Of a stretch of 44,625 nucleotides of DNA, positions 38,465 through 44,625 are shown in pieces. How positions within the stretch are numbered: position 1 is the stretch's first letter; every line of letters begins with the position of its first letter. The notes below the pieces were generated by a model. That model had not been told where the DNA came from, did not search any database, and saw nothing but the letters and a program-made list of their open reading frames with translations. Both the position numbers and the translations under genes were made by a program. The stretch comes from a virus. The stretch spans positions 1 to 44,625 of IMG/VR virus record IMGVR_UViG_3300010371_000049. One strand, written 5' to 3'.

Positions 38465-41400
38465 ATGAAATTCATATCTAAGATTTTATTTTTTCTATCT
38501 CTTTCAATTTTTTGTACAGCTTCAAATATACCCATTACTAATCTTGGTGTATCTAATACACAAGCAGTTTTTAAATATGATTCAACTGTTACAAATGCAT
38601 GTACATTTAATGTAATTGATTCTAATTCGGGAATAATAAATGATGTAAACTCTACTTTATTTCCTGGTTCAAATATTGATAATAGAAATGGAAGTTTAGA
38701 TTATGGAAAATTAAGAATAATTGTTATTGGAGAAAAAAATTCAGATAAAGCAAATGATGGTAAACTATATTCCAGAGCATTACAAGCCGATTCTTTATAT
38801 ACATTAACTGTTACTTGTGGTTCTGATATAGGAACATTAAAATTTAAAACTAAAACTATTCCTTTAGGTAATTCTTCACCAAATCCTTACCCATATAATA
38901 CTGATGGTTATGGTAATTATGGATATCCTACAGTGGATTATTCAGATTTAACTAAAACTTATATTGATCCAGAAACTGGAATATTATTAAAACGGATGAC
39001 TTCACCAGGCTATGGTAGTCCTCAAATTCATAGTGATATTTTCCCATTATATTCTTATACTGTAAATTCAAGCACATCTTGGATTAATATTCAAAATTTA
39101 TTATCAAATGATAGTCAATATGCTACTTTTAGTGGATCAGGTGGTATCAACGATGCCTTGTTTATTCCAACACCAATGGCAGAAGCTCAAAGAGCATATA
39201 TAAATTTTCAGGAAAACTATATTGATGATATCTTAATTAAAATTCGAGGATTCGGAAATCAAACAAATTCTATTGATCGGGCTGTAAATGTATGTATTAC
39301 AATTGATGCTGGCCAAACTTGTACTGGTAATACATTAACTCTTGTTTTACCACAAACTACAGCAGGTGATATCACCGGTCCTAATAATTTTGCAACACCA
39401 TTTTTTGATGGTTGGGGTTCACCAAATATTCAAATTCCATCATTTACAGCAGATTTTTCCTCGGCGGCTACTATGTCTGCCAATGGTACTACGGTTATTA
39501 ATACCACACCATTATTAGTTGGTTTATTTGCTTATTCGTTTCCGGATGTACTTAAATCTGGAGATAGAATTAAAATTGCTGGAAGTAATCCAACTTGTCC
39601 AAATAATGATTGTACAATATCTTCCTATATAGATCCTCAACATATTACCTTATCTCAAAATTTAGGCTCTGGTTTTACGGGATTTTCTACTACACTTTCT
39701 TCTGGTATTTCTTCTGGGGCAACATCAATAACATTAACCAATACAACTGGTTTAATAAAGAATTATGCTGTTACACCTATTTGGATTATAACAATTGGAT
39801 CAGATAACATTCGTTGTACTGGATTAACAGGAAATACATTATCTGGATGTACAGGAGTAAATAATACTCATAATTCTGGTGATACAGTCACTAGCAATTC
39901 CTTTATTTTAAATAATTTTGGTTTTAAAATATGGAAACAATCTGGTACAGGAAGTATTTCATTAGATTCGGTGAAATATTCTTATGGAAGTTCGGCTGAT
40001 TATAATGTAGGTTTTGAAGGTGAAGGATTAATTTGTTCTGGTTCTACAGTCACATCAACATACGCCGCTGATGGAACAACAGTATTAACAACACCATTAC
40101 AAGGAAAGACTTGTATTATTTCCGATAAATGGACAAATCCATTTCTGTGGTTTTTTGCTCCATCTACTGGTGAAATGCGACCAATTGCTAGATTATCTGC
40201 TGATGGTGTAACACAAGACACAACCAATCCTTTAAAATTTTATCAATATAATGCTAGTACTGGTATAATTTCGGATTGTATGTATGATTCTGTAAATGGT
40301 AGATTTCGATCATTACCATTAGACTATAATGTATCTACAAATCCTTATCTTACTTGTGGTACAAACTTAACACCAGGATCTGGAAATGATGTAATTTCTC
40401 AAATCCAAACGAAATATCCGCAAATTGACATGTCCTATTTTGGTCATCCGCAATTCGTTAGTATTTTAGGAAATATTGCTACTTTTGAATTACAAGGAAT
40501 TCAAAATGGTTTAACTTGGGGATGTTATTTTGATATGACACAACCATCTGGTTCTCAGTTAAAATCTTGTACAAATAGTTGGGATACCTGGCCACTTCGA
40601 TGGGGAGGCATTCATGGAGGATTTGGTAATCGTACTACAGATGGTTGGTTAACTTGGTCATTAGCTGGAACTTTAAATGCACCAAATACTGCTGATATTG
40701 GAGAATATACTGTAGATATTAATAAGATCTATAATAATAGTAATTTAACTTCCCTAAGTCCTACATTTACTGATCCATTAACATGTGAACAATTAGGAGT
40801 TATTGATGCAAGATGGTTACAGGCTGGTGCTACAGGGAACAATTGCATCAAGATAAACATTTCTAGAGAACCTGTTAATAAAAATCCAAATACTTTGGAT
40901 TTAACTTCCCTACCTACAGGTGGAACACGACCAAAGGCATGGATTCATAATTCGGTTGCTTGCGGCGGTGATGGTACTACTGCTAATTGTTGGGGATATT
41001 TGCAACCAATTGAAGAAGGTGATTGGTTACGAGATTTAGCAGATTTAAATTTGCCTTTAAATGGCGAAAGATTTTTAGTAGCAAAAAAGACTACTTTAGT
41101 TGATGGAAGTATTGATTTGGTATTATCACGTGCAGCATCAGCAAATCCTATTCCATATTGTGTAGGTGACAAAGAATCACATACTTCTGGGTTTTCTTTA
41201 TTAGTTGATTTGCCTTATGGATGTAATGGTAATGAATATTGGACAAATGTCAATGATTCTACAAAGACCATTTATGCTGATAATCCGGCGGCATATGCGG
41301 CTCATACAAATTTAACATATGATGCTAATTCCAAAGTGTTTACACAATGGACTCCAAATGCAATTAGTCTTGGTGGTTTTGGTGCAGATTATGGATTTGG

Positions 41401-42493
41401 ATATGGAGTAAGACATGGAAACGTACCATCTTTCTTTTCTAAATCAAATGATTTCGGTTTAGGAAGCGGATATACATTTTCAGGTAATCAATTTGGAACA
41501 TTATTACTCCAAACACATCCTGGTGATTTAATTACTTATAATACAAATGGTAATGAATTTCAATTTGGATTAGATGGTCGACCATTTGGTGGTGGAGGTG
41601 GTGGTCAGACACTAGCATGGAATCATAGTTATACTTTGGTAGGTGGTACTACACATGTTTATAAAGTAAGTTTACCATTACAAGTACCAAATGGATCACC
41701 AATTACAGAGACTGGTGTGGAACGTAAGAAAATGGAAACATATGCATGGTATGCTCATACACTTTTAAAGGATATAAGTGGTCCTGGTTCAACAATTACA
41801 GATTCTGATTTGGATTCGTATTGTGTAGCTGATTTACCAGGAGAATGTGTTCCAGGATCCAGTAAAGATGATGAATATGTTAGTATTTTAAATCCAGATA
41901 TAAGTGCTCAATCTTGTTTGGTCCAGATGACTGATAGGACACCTTGTATTGTATCCGCACCAAGAGTGGCTGGAAGATATACTCAATATGATATTACTCG
42001 GGCTGATCCTTCGGGAGCAAATCATCGAATTATTACGAGTTTATTAGGTGGTGTTGGTACAACGGATAATTTTGCCAATGTCCATGGTACAGATGGTACA
42101 GATTGGATTTTTGGAGAAGGATATTGGATTAATGGTGTGAGGAGTATGATTTGGGGAGCCAAAGTTCCATCGTGGAGACAGGATTCCGTTTATCGTGGAG
42201 ATTATGTCTATATTCCTATAGATTTAAAAGGTAATACAGGTGATTCAATTCGGATTAGGTTTGGTTATAATACCAATTTGTTTTGTACTACCAGAAATGA
42301 ACAATGTTCCACTAATGGAATTAAAACAGAATTTGCTTGGTTATCAGAAACACCAAATTGGGTAAATTGTGATACCAATTGTACTGTCAATATTCCAGCT
42401 TATAGTACCAATGTATTATATTATGTAGTGGATCGTAAGAAATCAGATGGTACCATAATTAGTTCACCAATGCAATTAATTATGGTACCATAA
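38465..42493 (+). CDS. Very large secreted protein (1342 aa), Acidobacteriota-like
   Basis: I start the gene at ATG 38465 (MKFISKILFFLSLSIFCTAS), giving a signal peptide; a longer frame from 38405 would overlap the previous gene. The N-terminal region (GVSNTQAVFKYDSTVTNACT, then DVNSTLFPGSNIDNRNGS and KLYSRALQADSLYTLTVTCG) is a fibronectin-III-like domain of a type I remember from acidobacterial proteins. The rest is beta-rich with many Cys (DCT, NNDCTISSY). It includes a WGGIHGGFGNRTTDGWLTWS segment and an LAWNHSYTLVGGTTHVYKVS region. No enzyme motif is certain. A 14-bp hairpin precedes its stop. Confidence 0.65.
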   Translation: MKFISKILFFLSLSIFCTASNIPITNLGVSNTQAVFKYDSTVTNACTFNVIDSNSGIINDVNSTLFPGSNIDNRNGSLDYGKLRIIVIGEKNSDKANDGKLYSRALQADSLYTLTVTCGSDIGTLKFKTKTIPLGNSSPNPYPYNTDGYGNYGYPTVDYSDLTKTYIDPETGILLKRMTSPGYGSPQIHSDIFPLYSYTVNSSTSWINIQNLLSNDSQYATFSGSGGINDALFIPTPMAEAQRAYINFQENYIDDILIKIRGFGNQTNSIDRAVNVCITIDAGQTCTGNTLTLVLPQTTAGDITGPNNFATPFFDGWGSPNIQIPSFTADFSSAATMSANGTTVINTTPLLVGLFAYSFPDVLKSGDRIKIAGSNPTCPNNDCTISSYIDPQHITLSQNLGSGFTGFSTTLSSGISSGATSITLTNTTGLIKNYAVTPIWIITIGSDNIRCTGLTGNTLSGCTGVNNTHNSGDTVTSNSFILNNFGFKIWKQSGTGSISLDSVKYSYGSSADYNVGFEGEGLICSGSTVTSTYAADGTTVLTTPLQGKTCIISDKWTNPFLWFFAPSTGEMRPIARLSADGVTQDTTNPLKFYQYNASTGIISDCMYDSVNGRFRSLPLDYNVSTNPYLTCGTNLTPGSGNDVISQIQTKYPQIDMSYFGHPQFVSILGNIATFELQGIQNGLTWGCYFDMTQPSGSQLKSCTNSWDTWPLRWGGIHGGFGNRTTDGWLTWSLAGTLNAPNTADIGEYTVDINKIYNNSNLTSLSPTFTDPLTCEQLGVIDARWLQAGATGNNCIKINISREPVNKNPNTLDLTSLPTGGTRPKAWIHNSVACGGDGTTANCWGYLQPIEEGDWLRDLADLNLPLNGERFLVAKKTTLVDGSIDLVLSRAASANPIPYCVGDKESHTSGFSLLVDLPYGCNGNEYWTNVNDSTKTIYADNPAAYAAHTNLTYDANSKVFTQWTPNAISLGGFGADYGFGYGVRHGNVPSFFSKSNDFGLGSGYTFSGNQFGTLLLQTHPGDLITYNTNGNEFQFGLDGRPFGGGGGGQTLAWNHSYTLVGGTTHVYKVSLPLQVPNGSPITETGVERKKMETYAWYAHTLLKDISGPGSTITDSDLDSYCVADLPGECVPGSSKDDEYVSILNPDISAQSCLVQMTDRTPCIVSAPRVAGRYTQYDITRADPSGANHRIITSLLGGVGTTDNFANVHGTDGTDWIFGEGYWINGVRSMIWGAKVPSWRQDSVYRGDYVYIPIDLKGNTGDSIRIRFGYNTNLFCTTRNEQCSTNGIKTEFAWLSETPNWVNCDTNCTVNIPAYSTNVLYYVVDRKKSDGTIISSPMQLIMVP

Positions 42494-42699
42494 TTATAGG
42501 GTTGAAAATATTCCATTAAGTTTTTTATTAATCTTTCAGCTTCGGCTATTTGATTAACAGATAAATTTTTTTCATAATTTAGGATATCTTTAGCTTCCTC
42601 AAAGATATCCATAACATCACCATCATATTGTTCAAATCTATATAAAAATTTAACCAACATAAAGGCAATTTTGCGTTTTTCGCGTTCACTTTTTGTCAT
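42421..42699 (-). CDS. Hypothetical protein (92 aa) overlapping the end of the large gene
   Basis: ATG 42699 opens MTKSEREKRKIAFMLVKFLY, then DIFEEAKDILNYEKN and a helical middle. The last 24 residues are antisense to the 3' end of the 1342-aa gene. The first two thirds look like a real helical protein; the extension into the opposite gene, through its terminator hairpin, may be a read-through of a weak end. Confidence 0.5.
   Translation of the reverse strand: MTKSEREKRKIAFMLVKFLYRFEQYDGDVMDIFEEAKDILNYEKNLSVNQIAEAERLIKNLMEYFQPYNYGTIINCIGELIMVPSDFLRSTT
42448..42490. terminator. 14-bp hairpin just before the stop of the 1342-aa gene
   Basis: TGGTACCATAATTA (42448-42461) and TAATTATGGTACCA (42477-42490) are perfect inverted repeats with a 15-base loop, directly followed by the TAA at 42491. 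Each arm also contains GGTACC. The stem encodes the last residues of the protein. Confidence 0.6.
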
Positions 42700-42802
42700 A
42701 TTTTAAATACTCCAATTCAACCAAAGTTGATTGTTATTTTGTATATCTAAAATATATCAAATTTGGTATGATTTCTCAAGAGGAAAATCCAAAAGAATTT
42801 AC

Positions 42803-42832
42803 TTGACTTTCATTATCACCAATAGATAAAAT
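42803..42832 (+). promoter_or_regulatory. Sigma70-like promoter before the gene at 42844
   Basis: TTGACT (42803-42808), 18 bp, TAAAAT (42827-42832); ATG follows after 11 bases, again nearly leaderless. Confidence 0.5.
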
Positions 42833-42843
42833 GATATAGATTT

Positions 42844-43029
42844 ATGAAACGTTTTGAAATATACGATCATTCATCCAAGCAGCCAAATGGTGTTGGATTT
42901 AATACAATGTATGATTATTCAAGGTTTTTGAACAAGAAAGAAAATCGAAAAGAGTTGGAATGGTCTATGGGATTTTTATTTCGTTTGAAAACTGATGGTA
43001 AACTGTATTTTTTAAGACAGAACTGGTAA
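42844..43029 (+). CDS. Hypothetical protein (61 aa)
   Basis: ATG 42844, a single small gene behind its own promoter. The product (MKRFEIYDHSSKQPNGVGFN) is basic and aromatic, ends KLYFLRQNW, and contains no known motif. The one-promoter, one-gene arrangement matches the genes at 2523 and 2830 and is typical of phage early accessory genes. Confidence 0.55.
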   Translation: MKRFEIYDHSSKQPNGVGFNTMYDYSRFLNKKENRKELEWSMGFLFRLKTDGKLYFLRQNW

Positions 43030-43051
43030 TTAAAATTTCCATATTTTCTTC

Positions 43052-43080
43052 TTGACTTTTTATACCAAATTTGATACTCT
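43052..43080 (+). promoter_or_regulatory. Sigma70-like promoter with extended -10
   Basis: TTGACT (43052-43057), 17 bp, TGA plus TACTCT (43075-43080). It heads the cluster of tiny genes from 43118 onward. Confidence 0.55.
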
Positions 43081-43117
43081 AAAACTTGCAGGAGATGAAA
43101 ATGGAAAGGAATTATTT

Positions 43118-43213
43118 GTGAAACCTTACAAATATTGGTTAAAACTTTTAGGAATTGCACTATTGATTATTCCTATAGCATATGTTATATTTATTTTGAT
43201 CCCTGTCGAATAA
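43118..43213 (+). CDS. 31-residue single-pass membrane peptide
   Basis: GTG 43118 has AAGGA seven bases upstream. The peptide MKPYKYWLKLLGIALLIIPI then AYVIFILIPVE has a basic N-terminus and one hydrophobic helix. It is the first of four small genes in a row. The AAGGA after its stop serves the next gene. Confidence 0.55.
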   Translation: MKPYKYWLKLLGIALLIIPIAYVIFILIPVE

Positions 43214-43226
43214 AAGGAAAAATTTT

Positions 43227-43358
43227 ATGTTCATGCTTTTGGTGAAGTATGCTATTGCTCTAATTTTTTATTTAGGTATGATATCTTGTTTGGTATCAGG
43301 AATATTTGGTCTTATGCTGTTTATTGCTCATTTTGCAACTAAGGAAAAAAATGTCTAA
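43227..43358 (+). CDS. 43-residue two-segment membrane peptide
   Basis: ATG 43227 has AAAAGGAAAA upstream. The product MFMLLVKYAIALIFYLGMIS, then CLVSGIFGLMLFIAHF, ends in a charged KEKNV. Two hydrophobic stretches suggest one long or two short helices. It overlaps the next small gene by 8 bases. Confidence 0.55.
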   Translation: MFMLLVKYAIALIFYLGMISCLVSGIFGLMLFIAHFATKEKNV

Positions 43359-43410
43359 TAACGAAGTTGTTTGGCAATTGATCGACTGGCATTTTGAGGC
43401 GCTTGATTAA
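43351..43410 (+). CDS. Possible 19-residue peptide
   Basis: ATG 43351 (AAGGAAAAAA just before it) reads MSNNEVVWQLIDWHFEALD and stops. It bridges the membrane peptide and the zinc-binding gene at 43415 through overlap and a 4-base gap. It may be a leader or coupling peptide; it is too short for certainty. Confidence 0.35.
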   Translation: MSNNEVVWQLIDWHFEALD

Positions 43411-43414
43411 CGAA

Positions 43415-43624
43415 ATGAGTCAATTGAAAGTACATTACGTATTAGATCCAACTTGTATCTGTGGTCATGCAAGAAATCAGCATGTTCAAGTAAACACTGA
43501 AATCTACAACAACGTCTCTTACGATATTGTAAGAGAGGAAATAATATTTCCTGAAGGTGTTTTGCTTTTTATTGGCAGTTGTTGGAAATGCGAATGTTCC
43601 GATTATCGGGTACAAGCGAATTAA
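43415..43624 (+). CDS. Small Cys/His zinc-binding-like protein
   Basis: I start at ATG 43415 (MSQLKVHYVLDPTCICGHAR); a TTG 21 bases upstream is possible. It shows CICGHARNQH near the start and CWKCECSDYR at the end: a C-x-C-G-H-x4-H...C-x2-C-x-C pattern seen in small phage proteins of unknown function. A second frame overlaps its 3' end. Confidence 0.6.
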   Translation: MSQLKVHYVLDPTCICGHARNQHVQVNTEIYNNVSYDIVREEIIFPEGVLLFIGSCWKCECSDYRVQAN

Positions 43625-43712
43625 AAATGATTGGAAAAGGAATGAGATTGTAAAAAGATATCCTGATACTCATTTTATTTTGGAAGGTTGGCCAAAGAAA
43701 ATAACAATATGA
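43557..43712 (+). CDS. Possible overlapping gene in the alternate frame (about 51 aa)
   Basis: In the +1 frame relative to the zinc-like gene, an open frame runs from about 43551 to TGA 43710-43712. The part beyond 43624 (GYKRIKNDWKRNEIVKRYPD, then THFILEGWPKKITI) reads like real protein, and the stop overlaps the next ATG (ATGA at 43709). The start is uncertain (GTG 43557 or TTG 43572). It could also be a frameshifted continuation of the zinc-like protein. Confidence 0.35.
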   Translation: MFCFLLAVVGNANVPIIGYKRIKNDWKRNEIVKRYPDTHFILEGWPKKITI

Positions 43713-43882
43713 CACTTTTACAAATTTATATTACATTATCTACAATTATTATATTTATTCTTGCGATTATTTGGACAAAAAAGGCTTTTCTTAATCTCAT
43801 AATAAAAATAGTTTTTTTTATTGTCTCAATATTTGGTTTTTTTAATTTACTTCAAATATTTGGTTATATTATCAAAAGGTAA
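43709..43882 (+). CDS. Two-pass membrane protein (57 aa)
   Basis: ATG 43709 overlaps the preceding frame's stop. MTLLQIYITLSTIIIFILAI, then WTKKAFLNLIIKIVFFIVSI and GFFNLLQIFGYIIKR show two hydrophobic helices separated by a basic loop. A TTG at 43688 behind GGAAGG is an alternative start. The topology is compatible with a small holin or membrane inhibitor. Confidence 0.55.
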   Translation: MTLLQIYITLSTIIIFILAIIWTKKAFLNLIIKIVFFIVSIFGFFNLLQIFGYIIKR

Positions 43883-43903
43883 ATATGATACTTCAAAAAC
43901 CAA

Positions 43904-44625
43904 TTAATATAATCCACTTTTTCCTGATAATATAACCTTACCGGTAAACAAACCAAGTACTCCAGAAGATGTTTGACCACTGGATAAATCCATCGGGGGT
44001 ATGAATATTTCACTAAATGAGGTGGTTGCGCTGGTTGGTTGAATAGCTACATACTCTCCTGTTGGTGACTCTGCCATATTAGGACTATCCCAACTGGTTG
44101 TATTATATGCTGATCCCGGATTCGTCACCGTTCCGCCATTCGTCCCGCTGGCGAAGCCGTTCACTTTCATCGAAGCGGTGGAGTAATGAATCGTATAGGT
44201 GACGGTCGTTTGCTTCGGCGTATTCCATGTCAGTTCATATTTCGTTCCCGTGTGAGTCGCGGTGATATTCGAGACATAGTTATCAGGCTCTCCGCTAGTA
44301 TCGGTGTCGAGGTAAACATTCGCCACATTGCATGTCACCGGCAGCGTGGGAGGCGTCGGCGGATACATCGCGATATAGAATCGCGTCATGCCGTCGTAGT
44401 AGTGGACCGGCGCTCCTGTCGTGGGATTCACCCACTCCGGGTCATCGGGATAATTGGTGTTGGGGTCATCGCCGACCTTGTGCGATGGTACGCGATTGAA
44501 CTCGAAAAGCACCCAACGCCCCGCATAGAAAGCGGGCGAGGTCTGATGATAGTAGTGTTGGCCTTGGTAGGCTGGCTGCACATCGCCATGCTGCTTGACG
44601 TAAGTGCCCATGTCGAGATTGCCGC
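43904..44625 (-). CDS. Partial secreted-type beta-rich protein with GC-rich 5' part
   Basis: The frame is open through the right edge, so the N-terminus is missing; an internal ATG lies at 44611. The visible 239 residues include TSPAFYAGRWVLFEFNRVPS, the GAPVHYYDGMTRFYIAMYPP motif and a fibronectin-III-like region (NYVSNITATHTGTKYELTWN, TTVTYTIHYSTASMKV), ending VILSGKSGLY. I recall similar proteins from Acidobacteriota. Codons upstream of about 44115 are very GC-rich, while the last 70 codons have the AT-rich use of the phage. This suggests recent transfer or recombination within the gene, or a junction in assembly. Confidence 0.6.
   Translation of the reverse strand, partial: GNLDMGTYVKQHGDVQPAYQGQHYYHQTSPAFYAGRWVLFEFNRVPSHKVGDDPNTNYPDDPEWVNPTTGAPVHYYDGMTRFYIAMYPPTPPTLPVTCNVANVYLDTDTSGEPDNYVSNITATHTGTKYELTWNTPKQTTVTYTIHYSTASMKVNGFASGTNGGTVTNPGSAYNTTSWDSPNMAESPTGEYVAIQPTSATTSFSEIFIPPMDLSSGQTSSGVLGLFTGKVILSGKSGLY

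Noticed and set aside
39610-39807. Plus-strand frame rich in Tyr/Phe/Asn within the 1342-aa gene
   Set aside because: It is an off-frame reading of AT-rich coding DNA with biased composition and no ribosome site.
1-44625. CRISPR arrays, insertion sequences, integrase or attachment sites
   Set aside because: I looked for regularly spaced direct repeats, terminal inverted repeats with transposases, and recombinase genes and saw none.

Overview
The window is a piece of an AT-rich T4-type tailed phage (myovirus), closest in gene content to the marine, cyanomyovirus-like branch of the T4 superfamily. I recognise T4 homologues of RNase H, gp33 (by position), gp59, gp32, gp26, gp19/gp54, gp4, gp48, gp53, gp27 and gp5, plus a PAAR spike tip, a GH24 lysozyme, PseT-type polynucleotide kinase/phosphatase and an RNA ligase. 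The host cannot be read directly. Several secreted-type proteins, and the GC-rich right edge, remind me of genes from Acidobacteriota and similar soil bacteria; that host guess is inference.

Layout. 1-3.7 kb: HNH and RuvC-like nucleases and a run of small genes, including one with a histone-H1-like Lys/Ala/Pro tail. 4-10.7 kb: nucleotide metabolism and nucleic-acid repair: a PD-(D/E)XK nuclease, an IMPDH/GMP-reductase family enzyme, an RNA ligase, a metallophosphoesterase and a polynucleotide kinase/phosphatase. 10.7-17.2 kb: replication operon in T4-like order rnh - (two accessory genes) - gp33-like - 59 - 32, with a TIM-barrel glycosidase-like gene inserted between 59 and 32. 17.3-23.1 kb (minus strand): tail hub genes: a 914-aa transglycosylase-like protein, a small holin-like protein, a gp26-like protein with a strong candidate -1 frameshift site, a tail-tube family protein and a conserved T4-type protein. 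23.2-42.5 kb: the rest of the baseplate (gp4, gp48, gp53, gp27, gp5, PAAR), interleaved with at least six genes that start with Sec-type signal peptides: a beta-helix/CBM protein, a GHL15-like glycosidase, two metalloproteases, a tail-fibre-like protein and a 1342-aa protein. 42.5-43.9 kb: tiny, often overlapping genes, several single-pass membrane peptides. 43.9-44.6 kb: a partial gene whose 5' part is strikingly GC-rich.

Expression. Two promoter types are visible. One is sigma70-like (TTGACA, about 17 bp, often TGn plus TATNNT) and serves the small accessory genes, sometimes only 6-11 bp before the ATG. The other is an AT-rich motif resembling CTAAATAAATA, found before several structural genes and compatible with T4-type late promoters. 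Terminator-like hairpins are repeatedly built into the last codons of genes, especially where two genes converge.

Most notable: the TTTTTTC frameshift candidate joining the gp26-like protein to a conserved-looking 56-residue extension; the secreted hydrolase/protease set embedded in the baseplate cluster; the RNA-repair set; and the abrupt composition change at the right end. All protein family calls come from reading motifs, not from searches.
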